Origin: Stratiolaelaps scimitus
Lineage: Eukaryota; Arthropoda; Arachnida; Mesostigmata; Laelapidae
DNA length: 64,000 nt
Assembly: GCA_019614645.1 (NCBI GenBank)
Contig: JABWDB010000001.1
Coordinates: forward strand, 5,941,501 to 6,005,500
Direction of reading: 5' to 3'
Translations under genes and position numbers: made by a program
Shown: positions 10,850-37,956 of the stretch, piece after piece
Position numbering within the stretch: the stretch's first letter is position 1
Layout: each line of letters begins with the position of its first letter
Notes under the pieces: generated by a model
Told to the model about the DNA's origin: nothing
Seen by the model: only the letters and a program-made list of their open reading frames with translations
Database searches by the model: none

Positions 10850-13494
10850 ATATGAAACCGTGAGGCGCAAACTGAGAAATAGAACACAAACAAAATCGCT
10901 TCACCGCCTTCATCATCCTCATCACCATCCATCATCATCATATCTTTATCTTCAATCCCTATTTTTTTACGCTTCTCAATCCTTTTTTTTAAGTCGAAAA
11001 TCACCCTTCCCGTACACATCAGTGTTATCTCCAGGCGGAGCGAGAGAGTTTATTTTCTGTCACTGTCATCCTTCTCTCTCTCTCTCTCTCTCTTTCTTTC
11101 TCTCTCTCTCTCCTGCTTTCAGTAGTTATCGATGTTCACTCTCTTGTTGCTGCGTGCCGTTGTTTATTTATTTATTTGTTTGTTTGTTTATTTATTTGTC
11201 GTCTTTGCGTCCGCTTCTGTTATCACGTTTTACACCATTCTGTATAAATACGCTGCACAATATATCTATATTTTACTAGGTTTGCTATCGTAATAGTAAT
11301 CGTCGTCGTATAATTCTCCATCATCGTCATCACCATTAATAATAATAATAATAATATTAATTATAATCATCATCATCGTCATTATAATCCTCAGTCATTG
11401 TTACCATCATTTCCTCTGACAGCTTTAGGTTTTTAAAGCTTCGCGCGCTCACCCCTTCGCCCGACGTTTCCGGTGCGTGTTGAGCGCATTTCCGCATTCA
11501 CCTCGCCCCCGCCGCCCCCCACCCCCACCCCCATATTCTTCTTCGTTCACCTTTTCTCCTCGCTTTTCAACCGGAAATGATGTGAGTGTCAGCCATTCAG
11601 TGACCAAAGTGTCTCAGACGATTGTATGAGATAGAGAATAATGCTAGCTGACGACATCGGGCTCGGTCTGTCGTCTTCTCGTCGGCTCGGAGGCTGAGAC
11701 GCGCTCGCGGTACATTAGGACATCGACTGACTGTATTCTCCCCCCCCTCCCCCCCTGCTACCAAGACATTATTGACTGTTACCTCTCGATCGCTCTTCCG
11801 CTAGATCATTCCCGTACTGTCTGCCAGCAAATGAAAACACGCGAGCTTGTTGTGTGCTGGATTGGATGTCGCATGGCGGCCAAAGCAATCCCGGGATGGG
11901 GTTCCGGGGGGTAGTGGGCAACGATCCAGTAAGTAGCATTCGATAATTCAATCATTTCGGCCTTGAAGGCCATCGTAATAGTTATTGATCATCGTCGTCG
12001 TCGTCATCGTTATCATCAGCATCATTATTAATAATAATAATAATGATAATAATAATAATAATTATTATTATTATTATCGAAACTCAAGCCTACTGTAGCT
12101 GTATATAAGTATCGTTTATTTTTGGGCTTCATCCATCGCCTGCCACAATCAACTCATTTTTGTTACCTTTCCCCGGCTCTCTCTCTTTCTCTTTCTCTCT
12201 CGTTCTGCACTATACATCATTCCATTGCTGTGACGCAGTTTCTCGTAGTTGTTACTATTCTTGCTGCTGCTGATTCTGCTGTAAATGTCGTTGATGTTAA
12301 AACTCTGTTCGGCATCGACCATAAGATTATCCATATTACATCATTATGCTTTTATGTCCTTCTCCTTGTATGTTGTTGATTTTTTTGCGCCGTCGCATTA
12401 TGATGATTATTACTAACGATTACGTACGCTTTCCCCGATTATGTTGCATTTCACTCTTCGTATCCGCTTATTCCGCTTACGATACTCATTTTATTAACAG
12501 TGTTCTGTTGTTGTTGTTGGTTCGCGGGGCGAGGCTCTTTCTAATCGATATTTCGTAGATGGCCGATGATATTCAACGCGGTTCGTGAATAAATTGAGGA
12601 GGGACCTGTTATCTGTTATAATATGTAATTCGTTCTCATCATATGAATTATTGCACTCTCGGTACCTAATACACAATTTTGTATATTATCATTTTTTGTT
12701 GCTGTTGCGCAGAGTTGTCACTTATTCCTCTGGGAGTTTTATCGTCATCAGTATTTATAATAATCATGCATATAATCGCGTTTGTTTTTAAATCATTCGT
12801 TCTTCAACTTTCTCAATAATAAGCTATTCAGAGACGATGTTTATATATATATATATATCAATCACGATAATGGTATGTCGTCGGTATTATTATTATAATT
12901 ATGTACTTATTATTTTAGGGATTTCTTGTGTTGGCAAACGCCGCCGACCCTTTTGTATTATTCGTGTTATATATCATTATTATAATGACCATACTTATAT
13001 GGTGAGACACAGTACTTCGTTTCATTGTTATTATTATTATTATTGTTGTTGTTGGGTTTTGAGTGGCTAGAAAAATACACGATCCCCTCCTCTTCCTGCT
13101 TCACTTCTTCCTCCATATTATTATTATAATTATTATTCTCTTTGTTTTATCTCTCTCTCGCTACCACCGACGCTCCCAGTTGATCAATCATCGTACTCGA
13201 TGCTTGCTGTTATCCGCTTACTTCGTCACATGTTGTTTTGTTGATGTTATTATTATTATTATTGTTTCTGCTCTGCACCCTAAGTCCCCAGGAGGGCATC
13301 CCCTCCTCGTCTTCATGCTCTTTCTCTCTCTCTCATATATATATATTTATGTATATATATATATTTCTGCCGGTTATTGTATTATGTGTCAAATGGTACG
13401 ACGCGATCGATTTACATGACGACATTAGACAATACCGCTGTCGCTGCTGCTATTTCCCATGTGACAGCTCTCATGTACTCACTGTGTTTGTGGC

Positions 13495-13528
<34 letters not shown>

Positions 13529-14960
13529 TGTGTCTGTGTGTGTGTTATATATATACTTATTTTTCTCTTTGTGGTTATGCCTTCTTCGGCCTATCTCTCT
13601 CGCTCTCCCTCTCTCTCTCTTAGTTTCCCTAAACAGGGCGCAGAGAGTGCATCCATACGTTGTTGTTGTTGTTGTTGCTGCTGCTGTTGTTACTACAGGT
13701 TATTCTATTAATGTTGTGTTCAGACCCGAGCCGGGCAGACTGCGGCCTGGGCGGGGCCGAAGTGGCAAGTTGGCACTACAGACTTATTATTCTTAATATA
13801 ATTAATATTATATAGTATTTTTCGTCTTCGTCTCCTCCGTTCTTCGCCTCTTCGAAATGTTCAGTGCTTTTCAATATGACGCAGGCTTCTTTGTTCTTCC
13901 TTCTCTCCTCTGGCGCTCCATTATCAGTTTACACTTCTTTTTCATCCTGTTGTTGTTGTTGTTACAGTTTTCCACTACTCCTGATTAAAATGTGATATCA
14001 TCACCGACTTTCTCCGCTTTAAATGATCGTTTGACCCCTTATTCCTCCCTTTCTCTCTCTCTCTTTTTTTCCTCCATCCTGTATTATCATTATGCTTATG
14101 GACTTCTCAGTAACGGTCGCGTAATAACGCCGCTGTTTCGTCACATACGAAACAGGGGCGTTGCGATGTTAACACAAATGGCTACCGACGCTGCTCACTG
14201 CGGTGATATCCACGGCATTGTGAGGTTGCAGCATCTGTCGCTGATTGGCAGAGCAGACCAGAGTAGCCTACGGGTGATGCATTTCTGTTTAAGAGAGTTG
14301 TTGTTCTTTGTTTGTTTTCTTCGGTGTTTTTCTCCCTTCTGTGAAGTGTGTGTGTGAACACATCTTCACTCGATTTTTCATTTCGCTTAGATTATCTCAT
14401 CGTAGATCGACTTTTTTTCTCATAACCACACTCGCAATCCGATACCATTTTTTTCTCATTACCACACTCACAATCCGATACCATTTTTGTTGTTCCGTTC
14501 AATAAGCCTTTATGCTAATCACACCTGCCATGAAAGTGATGAACAACGCCAGCGATAGCAGCGTGTTATTAGTATAGTCATCAACAGACGATCGCACAAT
14601 CTCTCTCACGTTCGTTCGTCTGATCACCACCATCACCACCACCACGATGCAATAAAATTTCATCCGTCAATCGATCAATCAATCAATCAATTCATTAATC
14701 CATTCATGCATCTATTTATAGATATAGCCTTATACTCTTTCGTTACGAGTTGTTGCATTCGCATTATTAGATAATTATTCATTTTGTCTGCTACTCTGTT
14801 GCTGTTTTATCTCATTTGTCATATCATTATTATTGTTATTATTATTATTATCGTTATCATCATCATCGTCAATATTATTATTATTATTATTACTGTTGTT
14901 GTGGTTGTTGTTGTCGTCGTTGTTGTTATTAATTCTTATGTAATACTTGTACATCACATT
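10850..14960. repeat. Pyrimidine-skewed block of microsatellites
   Basis: The plus strand is dominated by T and C: CATCAT and CT runs (10,905-11,115), TTTA/TTTG runs (11,160-11,200), AATAAT/ATTATT arrays (11,336-11,360; 12,026-12,077), TTATTA and TTGTTG (13,025-13,056), a TA run (13,500-13,525), TTGTTGTTG/CTG (13,660-13,692) and a long ATT/GTT tract (14,825-14,935). A 36-bp unit is duplicated at about 14,413-14,484. Plus-strand open frames here only mirror the repeats. Confidence 0.8.
14413..14484 (+). repeat. 36-bp tandem duplication
   Basis: Two copies of a 36-bp unit (T-run, CTCAT, ACCACACTC then CAATCCGATACCAT) follow each other with only about two mismatches, indicating a recent local duplication. 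Confidence 0.85.
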
Positions 14961-15469
14961 CGAACTAAACCCAGTATTTTCCACTAGATCCGACAGACTG
15001 GAGACTTCAAGCAAGGGTAAGCGCGTTTGTGTATTAATATGGGCCCGTCGCGACAGCGCGCCCCCCGCCGATCGGGTGAGTTTGCTCTGTCCTCGATGAG
15101 ACGGTGGCCCGGCGGGGCGGGGGAATCGCTCTGACAAACGACTGGCCTAAGCTTGCTTTGCTACAAGGTAAGCGCCGCTAAACGGTGAACAGCTACAGAG
15201 AGGTTACGGCCGGCGCGGGCCGTGACAATTCCGCCTTCCCCAAATTTCGCGCCATGTTAGTTCTCTATTGTTACGATGACTATTATTGTTAGCTTCGGCG
15301 TTAGCTCATTCGGTTATGTTCGCATTTCGTCGGGGGGTTTTTGTTTGCGTGTGGCCAAATAAACGTCTGCGTCGACGGCACAGCGTACCTGAATGTCCTG
15401 CCCTTTGCACCAGCACATACATACATACACGCATATACATCTACGCACGCACCCACGCACACACAGATA
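14961..15469. other. Stretch downstream of the msn poly(A) signal
   Basis: It holds GC-rich sequence near 15,045-15,125 and an alternating CA/CG-rich segment near 15,410-15,465. No gene recognised. Confidence 0.5.
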
Positions 15470-16309
15470 TCTCTCTCTCTGTCTCTCTTTATTCCATAAG
15501 CAAGAAGCAAGCAAACATACATTGCCATCTACGTCTCTGCATCGTTATTATCTGTCGTAGAATGTAATGTTACTGCTGCTGCTACTGCTGGCTTGTTCCT
15601 CTTAGCAGTTCTGTTCCTATGCGCTGGGCTCAATCCTCGACATCGGTTGGCCGACCGTCAACGTCTCATAGTTGATTCTATTTTCTCTTATATATTTGTT
15701 GCGATTATCGCCAGCAGAACTACTGCTGCTGCTGCTGCCACTGCTCACAAATGTATCTCGGTGGCCTGAAGCAACATGGACAATTTCGCGTGCTGCTTTT
15801 TAGCTTAGACGCAACACCTCATTGTTTATAGCTATGCAACTCTCTGTATATGTATATGTGATTTCTGAAATCTTGTTATTGTTTTTGTTGGTGTTTTGTC
15901 GTACTCGACGATGAACGTACGTAGATATCTGTTTATAGGTAATTGTCTTAGATATTTAACTCTCTTCTGGCCGAATATTGGGGAAGGCGAACCTAGTTTC
16001 TATGACACCGCGCCGACGACACCTGGACTCGAAACTGGTTCAAAGACCCGGACGTAACGTCGACGAGGACTGCCCCTCATATGCCTGAGCCGTCGCCTGC
16101 GCTACATAATGCCAACGTAATCGTCAATTCAATCTGATCGATTTCGTCAGCAACTCAAGCAGGTCGCAATCGTCAGCAACGACGTCACAATGGTGTCATT
16201 TTGGACGCCGTCTGACTGGATCAGGATTCCGAGCGGTTCTCCTCGTCGGTCGTCGTGTCCTCGATATCCGATTCATCCTCAATCCTCACTCTGACTCCAA
16301 CCTATGACT
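15470..16309 (-). other. msn: Probable 3' untranslated region of msn
   Basis: This runs from the stop codon to the first minus-strand AATAAA downstream. It includes CAG/CTG-type runs (for example near 15,720) but no long frame. The end is inferred from the poly(A) signal, not from transcript data; a longer form extending into the microsatellite-rich block below 15 kb cannot be excluded. Confidence 0.4.
15488..15493 (-). terminator. Candidate poly(A) signal AATAAA for msn
   Basis: TTTATT on the plus strand reads AATAAA on the minus strand. About 25-45 bases further on (15,443-15,463) the minus strand is GT-rich (TGTGTGTGCGTGGGTGCG), as expected of a downstream element. It is the first AATAAA I saw after the stop. 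Confidence 0.45.
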
Positions 16310-31241
<14,932 letters not shown>

Positions 31242-32273
31242 CTACTGGGATAGATTAGCAATCGATTATTAACACCTAGATCACGTCACTTCGTGCTCAA
31301 GACCATGCTAGTTTAAGGACCACTTAAATATGTGGTATTCTCTTACAACGCACACACACACACGCACATACAGTAAGTGGTCTGCTGTACATGAGTTTTC
31401 GTTCAGGTTAGAAATGACCGTAAATGCGATGAGATGAACAATCATACGGTATAAAACAAATTGCATTAACTTCGGCTTTACATGAACCACAAAAATCGAA
31501 TATTGCGACCACGTTGGGCATGTGCTAATTTTTACATCGTCATCTAATTTCTTTTGGCTAGCCGAGCCCACCCCGATCGAATGTGGAAAAGTATCTCCAT
31601 TTCATATTTTCCCTTGTGACTGATTCACGTTGCCCACTGACCAAATCAGCAACAATTCTCAGCACATATGATTCACCCGAGATTCTCGCAAGAGGCAGGC
31701 ACATGATGATCAATACGTTTTCTTTTCTCAAGGCCTAGCAGGACATGTGTATACCATCCTGCTCACGGTTAGATTGCACATAGCATGGTTGCGGTGAGGA
31801 GGGAGATGACACCGTTCGTGTCCAATCGTCAACGAATTGCCACCTCATTAGCAGGGCGAGATGTTCCCTTTCGGAGAGGTATTTTCGTTTTCAGGGTAAA
31901 AAAATTGCAGACAGCAGTTGCCGCAGAGGAGCAAGCGGTTCCATGACAAGTGGTTGAATTGAAAGCCTCTCGGAACAGCCTGAACGGTTAGCGCGGTCCA
32001 TCCAACAGTCATCGCAAATCCGCGCAGAATATTCGGCACGAGATTATATATATTATAGATGTATAATATAATACATATCTAATACACAGATTTCCTAATA
32101 AATAACATCGCACCCTGTACAGTTCTGCTGTGCATTCATGTGCACGTACGTGTACGCCTAGAAGGGACAGTATAAAAGGTCGAGTAATCACTGCTATCAT
32201 CAGTAACAGTATATTATAGATAAATGAATGACTGAGTTAATATGGGTGTTTACGAGTGTTTGTGCAAAAGATA

Positions 32274-32278
<5 letters not shown>

Positions 32279-32330
<52 letters not shown>
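32279..32330. repeat. (TA)n microsatellite
   Basis: Uninterrupted TA array of about 52 bases. Confidence 0.95.
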
Positions 32331-32335
<5 letters not shown>

Positions 32336-33822
32336 ATCAAACGTCGCCGCGTGAAATTCATCTTTCCGGACGGACAAATAGGCAAGACTCACTGCAGCAT
32401 GATTCTTATTGAAGCGTCCAAGGGTCTCGCGCACGCCGTCGTCTCTAATGATGCGCAAGGCGCATCCGTTTTCTGACGGGACGCTAATGTTCTTGCCGGA
32501 GAGTCAGACATCAGCTGTTTTACTGAGTGGCCGGCAGCTGATAGACAGACGGACATCCATTCATTCACTGTTCACAGTTGATTCGTTCTCACTGCGCCAC
32601 AGAATGGTATTATCGGTGAGGCTGGTGGCCGCAGAGGGTGGAATTCGAAACGAAATTGCCACCTATCATCGACAGCAACAACGGGCAAGGCATCTGCGAA
32701 TGTGATTTCACAGTAATTACACGATTCACTCCACGCGGTACGCCCCCAACGCTCTTTAACGCACATAACACACGATTTGATTAAACAGCAGGGGAGCGAA
32801 CGAGAGGGCTAGATAAAATACAATCGAAATAGCAAAATTGCATCTTTACGAAAACATTTGCAGCCGAAATCTTTTTTCTGTTCGTGAAAATGTGAACGCT
32901 CTCCCACACTCATCTTGTTGTACACTGAGAACAACAGGACACACGGTGACGCTTATCTTCGATCTAGTCATCTGCGTTGATAACACCACTCTGCGTTGAG
33001 TTCGTCTAGCGTCTCTGAATGCGCCTCGGATCATGTCCGAGCAATTCGAGAATCGAAGTATAACAACCCATGAGCATTTGGGCTCTGTTGTACTTAATAC
33101 TTGTTGTTCTACTTATCTATGCATTCACAATAACCTGTTCTACTGAGAACTGCTCAGAAAATGATCCGCTGTCAACTTCATTGGCAAAAAGCTGGCGTGA
33201 AAGCTGGCGCATTGCGATCCTAAATGTATCTTACTATAAGTTTCAAGTTTTCAAGTTTATTTTCGGAACTGCAACATAATACGCCTTAGTTCTCGATAAA
33301 TTAGCCAGATTAGACATCCTCACATGAGTGAACTACACCATATGGAGTGGACATAAACAATGACCGTGCTGGGAAAACGTGCAGCGCAGTCCAACGACGA
33401 TGTTTCTTGTTCCTTTACGATGACACGTTATTTGAAGCTTCATGAGGAGCGCGACTAACGAACGAACGCAAGCAATTAGTGAAGAAATGACGAGCCCTTC
33501 ATTATTATTTCACAATACGCACGCATTATAGATCCGTAGGTGAATGTAGAATGCTGCTGAGAAACACAGTTAGCTACATCGGTGTAGTTGTCGTTGGTGA
33601 TTTCGATAGCGGCGAACATAACCGAACGAGATCCACCTGAATTTGGTGGCGGCACCCAAAATTGAGCGGTGCACGAAGCCAACCAGGCAAGAGCCACACG
33701 GACTCGCCTTCAAGAATACCACCAGACAACATTAGGCTAATCGCATTCAATACAGCTGGATCAGCTATACACGGCAACGTGGCTTCAACCGCTGACAGTG
33801 ATCGTACGCTGGACAACTCCAC

Positions 33823-33825
<3 letters not shown>

Positions 33826-33859
<34 letters not shown>
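33826..33859. repeat. (TA)n microsatellite
   Basis: Uninterrupted TA array of about 34 bases. Confidence 0.95.
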
Positions 33860-33862
<3 letters not shown>

Positions 33863-34651
33863 ACCGTTTCTAAACTACTGGAAGTGTACAATAAATAGGC
33901 CACGCTTGGACTGTTGCTAAACAAAATGTCTGCACGAATGGCTGCTATCGCTGAAATGTTCGTGTTGGATTCCACGATGCATGTATGGCATGTATATGTG
34001 TAGCACCGTTGAGATGCTCCGTCCAACGCGCGAGCGCAATTCCCAGACTGGACGGGTCCCCAGCGAGAGAGGAATCAAGAAATGAAAATTAGTAGACGAT
34101 TCTTTACGATGATCTCTGTCGATCACGGCGTGTCATTCGATTCGATTACACAAAGCAGCGATGTTTTGTTGAGTTGAGCAATTTTGCTCTTTGCTTTTTG
34201 GCCCCTTCGCGGTTTAGTGCTTGGTGTCTTGTTCTGTATCGCGGTCATTCGATCGGCCTCACAAACAGGCATTATCGAACGACACGCACACAAACACGGA
34301 GTGCTGGCCGATCAAGCGGTCAATCGGTCGTCAACTCATAAACAGCAACAGCGACAGAAATTCAAGGCATGGCCAAATCGGTCGACAGGTACAACCAGGA
34401 CACGGATTGGTGTAGTGATTGCTGTCGAGGGGGCAATTTTCAGTGAGCGCTTCCCACGCGTCGGCTATCCGTCTGGCCGAGAAGCCGAGTCGAAGTAATC
34501 AGTGAACCACCTTCGTCTTTGCGACCCAAGAACCACGAAAGATCAAATATCAATCCACGAGGAAGTATCGGATAAGACTAATAGTATAATAAATATCTAC
34601 GAATTAATAAATATAATAGATTGAGATAATTATTTATGCTGGACATACGGT

Positions 34652-34656
<5 letters not shown>

Positions 34657-34689
<33 letters not shown>
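34657..34689. repeat. (TA)n microsatellite
   Basis: TA array of about 33 bases preceded by TTATATTA. Confidence 0.95.
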
Positions 34690-34691
<2 letters not shown>

Positions 34692-36139
34692 TTAAACTGA
34701 AAATTAGTTACGTCAATTGGTATTGAAAAGAAAAGGAGACAAGGGTTCCGCAACGAATTTAGCATGATTGCCGGGGCGCTCGGGATCTCATACTGACGCC
34801 ATTTGAGCTAGCTATTCTCCCTATTTATGAAGCATTTATTTTGCTATCAGAGCAATATATATCTATCAGCAATATTTATCAACCATTTATTTTGGCGTAC
34901 AGGAAATTTAGACGTAGAGACATAAGTTTTTGGCAATTAAACGCAATCACTATAATGGATTATTACTACTATTTAGGACAGTGATGTCCAGGACGCGAAT
35001 CACTTCGATGCTGGGACCACTCTTCTAGACATCCTCCTAGACCTCTTCTTCTCTCCTAGACATTATTTATGATAAAACATCCTTATCTGTGTTGTTGATA
35101 GCTCAGCATCGACTGCTATTTTAGGGTATATATATATAATACACCGCCCTTACCGTACACGTTCATATTAAATTGCCGTCAAGCGGGCTAACAAATCAAA
35201 ACCGATCTAATAAACACGAGAATAATTGAAGTCAAGCAACAACGCTTCAGCATATGTTCTCGACGAACACTCGTACACGATGGGCCTCTCGGTGTGTGGC
35301 AGATTACGGCCGATGACCAGGTCATTGTTTAGGTTTATACCCTAAAAACGTCAAGATGAGAGGCTTGTCGCTGGTGTTATAACGAATGACACCAAATCTG
35401 ACCTTTCGTATCCAACTAAATAGTTCCGTTTGGCGATCGACATCTATCATACCATCTGACTTATATCGACTGGACTAATATTTACCTTCCACTGGGTGAA
35501 AGGAAAGATTGCCTGCGAATCGATTGTGCCTGCCTGCCCCGCCCGCTCTGCAAGAGCGAACCACGACAGGACCTCTTAGTCACATGCGGTTTTTTGGTTA
35601 CTAGGCTGATCTTTCGTATTTGATACCAACACCTCAATCCGCTCTGCCCGCCTTTGAATGTTGTTCTGACCCTTCAGGGCGGTGCCTGGGTTACGTTGCA
35701 TTATTTTTACATAGAGACAGCACGTGTAATCACACAACGAAAGCTGCTGCAACTACTTACTCGCTAGGCTCAACGCAAATAGGAGACAATAACTCCGGGA
35801 TAAAGGCGAAAATTTATATGTTTATTTTGTAATGCAAATAAGGTGGTGTGGGCTGCCGGCAGAGATGAACATGCTCAAGGGCACCGTATCGTCGTGTAAC
35901 CCGATGTTGATTCTCTTTACATCACTTGTCAGCACTGGTGAAACTCGGTTGGCTGAAGCAATATCCGGTCATTTATAAGGCGGGGATAAATACCATTCTA
36001 TTAGAAAGTAGGGCGGACAAGCATATCTAGATTAAATGGCCAATATGTTACCCTTCTTGTCAAGAGGTCAAGGAGACTCAATGTTTGTAGAGCAATACTC
36101 AACTCGAATTTTCGACAACGAAAAAAAAACCATTGAAAA

Positions 36140-36330
36140 CGTTCTCTCGCTTATCGCCAATTACCGATCATGATGCGTATTTAACATGGGCTTTCTGATT
36201 CGTTTCTAACACTCCTAAAACAGCAGCGAATATTTCAAAATGTAGTGGCCCCGACGTTGGATGTCCAAGAATTAGCCCTGGTGTTCATTATCTATTAGTC
36301 CTTAAGAAACTGGCCTTTTCCAATAAAACG
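36140..36330 (+). mobile_element. Possible decayed non-LTR retrotransposon RT fragment
   Basis: One plus frame reads RLSPITDHDAYL, a stop, then ISKCSGPDVGCPRISPGV and, further on, VLKKLA. The order PIT...D, SGPD, ISP, VLKKLA recalls the start of LINE reverse transcriptases (typical form: PIT...SPGPDGI...VLKxLA). There is a stop in frame and downstream RT motifs were not seen, so this is at best a short dead fragment. Confidence 0.3.
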
Positions 36331-36650
36331 AGAAACGCTAGATATCAGACTGATTTTCGCAACGAAGCCCAGTAGACAACAAGCCGATAAACGAATCTAC
36401 TATACTTTCTCGTGGTCAAACATCGTTTGATGTAATTCTCGTTTGGTTGTGTTTAATATAGACTCATATATATATATATATATATACGTTTCCAGCTCTA
36501 CCGTGTTATCTGCACTGTATCAATTTGAGGCATGCTTTTAACAGCGAAGTTCGCTAAATGGGTTGCAATGCGACCTGCATCTATACAACAGGAGCACGTT
36601 ACACCTGAAGATAGGCGAGTGATAGGGATGCTCCTGCCACTGATGACAAT

Positions 36651-36672
36651 CGAGTTCCTCATGAGGAACTCG
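36651..36672. repeat. Perfect 22-bp palindrome
   Basis: CGAGTTCCTCA followed immediately by its reverse complement TGAGGAACTCG, with no spacer. Confidence 0.95.
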
Positions 36673-37897
36673 CGACAGTTTCACTAACGACCCAAGAGTT
36701 GATCCCCTCACTCCGGTATCGAATTAGCCTTGCACGCTACGGTTCTCACGATTCGGCTGTTGAAGAGTCACAGGCCAGCGATTGATCAGGTCATTCTCGC
36801 AGATCGCGGCGAGAGTCTGACAGCCCTGCAGGGACGATACAGATGTTCTGCTGGCTCTGCTCAACATTGCACCACTCTCAACTGCTCTCGTGGAATGGTG
36901 TCAACAGCGGCTCAGCTGTTTACGCCAACAATTACTTACGCGATCGTCCGTTCGCTCTTCGGCTCACCTCCCCTCTCTCATTCTCTGATAGAAACACATT
37001 CTCTTCTATTCTCTGTCTGAATGACTTTGGTTACCTCACTCGTCCGACGAAGTCGTTCGGCGTCCGCGACAACAGGCTTCAATCTCGTTTTCATTCCAAG
37101 TGGACATGGACATGGGAGTAGACAGACACACAGTGCTACAACACTATCAAATATTGCACTGCTGCTATGCTGTGTGTGTGTGTGTGTGTGTGAGAAAGAG
37201 ATTCATCCGTGCAAATAAATCACTTGGCAATACCGGCACGACCACCAATGGCATTTTCTATGCCGCCGGCAGCGGCTTTGCCGTCGGCTGCCGCCGGCGC
37301 GGCTTCGGTGCCCCCGGCGCCACCTCTGACACGGGCTCTATCACTGGCCTCCATCTCACCCGGTTCTCCCTGGAGACTATAAATACCCCCCCCACACACA
37401 CACACTGGCAGATAGACAGGTAACACAGCAGGGATGGTATGGGCGGATCTGAACACACGAACGCCACAGCGCGAGCTAACGGGGCAAGTTGACATACATA
37501 GACACGAGGAGGTTGGATGCACATCTTTCTTCACGCACACCCTCGACTCTTCTGCTACGCCTTTGTCGATGCTTCCGCTAGCAGGGTAAAACAGCCTGGG
37601 GGAGACGGAGGAACAAAGGAAGCCTCTCGTAGACGAAGGTGGTTGCGGTGTTGCGACACGAGAGCTGATGTGATCAGTTCGGTGTAGGGTGCAGGAGACA
37701 AACCAGCCACTTACAACAGCTATACCCGCTACAAAGCTAGTGGCATCGTTGGGGGGCGATATATGCCGACGAAGATGACGATGATGACGATGCTCCCTAG
37801 CGCGACATGCGATTTCGATTCTATCATGTACCACATAGGCACACATTCGTGTATCGAGTTCACTGTTTCACACGCTAAAATATACTAAATAACCAGC

Positions 37898-37956
37898 ATA
37901 TATATATATATATATATATATTTTATTTTTTTTATTATTTTATTTTTTTTTTTATA
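37898..37956. repeat. (TA)n array joined to a T-rich tract
   Basis: TA units to about 37,921 are followed by a T-rich run with scattered A. The two low-complexity tracts are directly adjacent. Confidence 0.9.

Noticed and set aside
10860..14357. Many plus-strand frames rich in Leu, Ser, Tyr and Ile
   Set aside because: Products of CT, TTA and TA microsatellites, not genes.
31308..31571. Minus frame starting MGSASQKKLDDDVK just upstream of exon a
   Set aside because: It does not contain the expected N-terminal motif and has no suitable donor.
31980..32040. GGTTAGCGCGGT, resembling a tRNA D arm
   Set aside because: No B box or acceptor pairing; likely chance.
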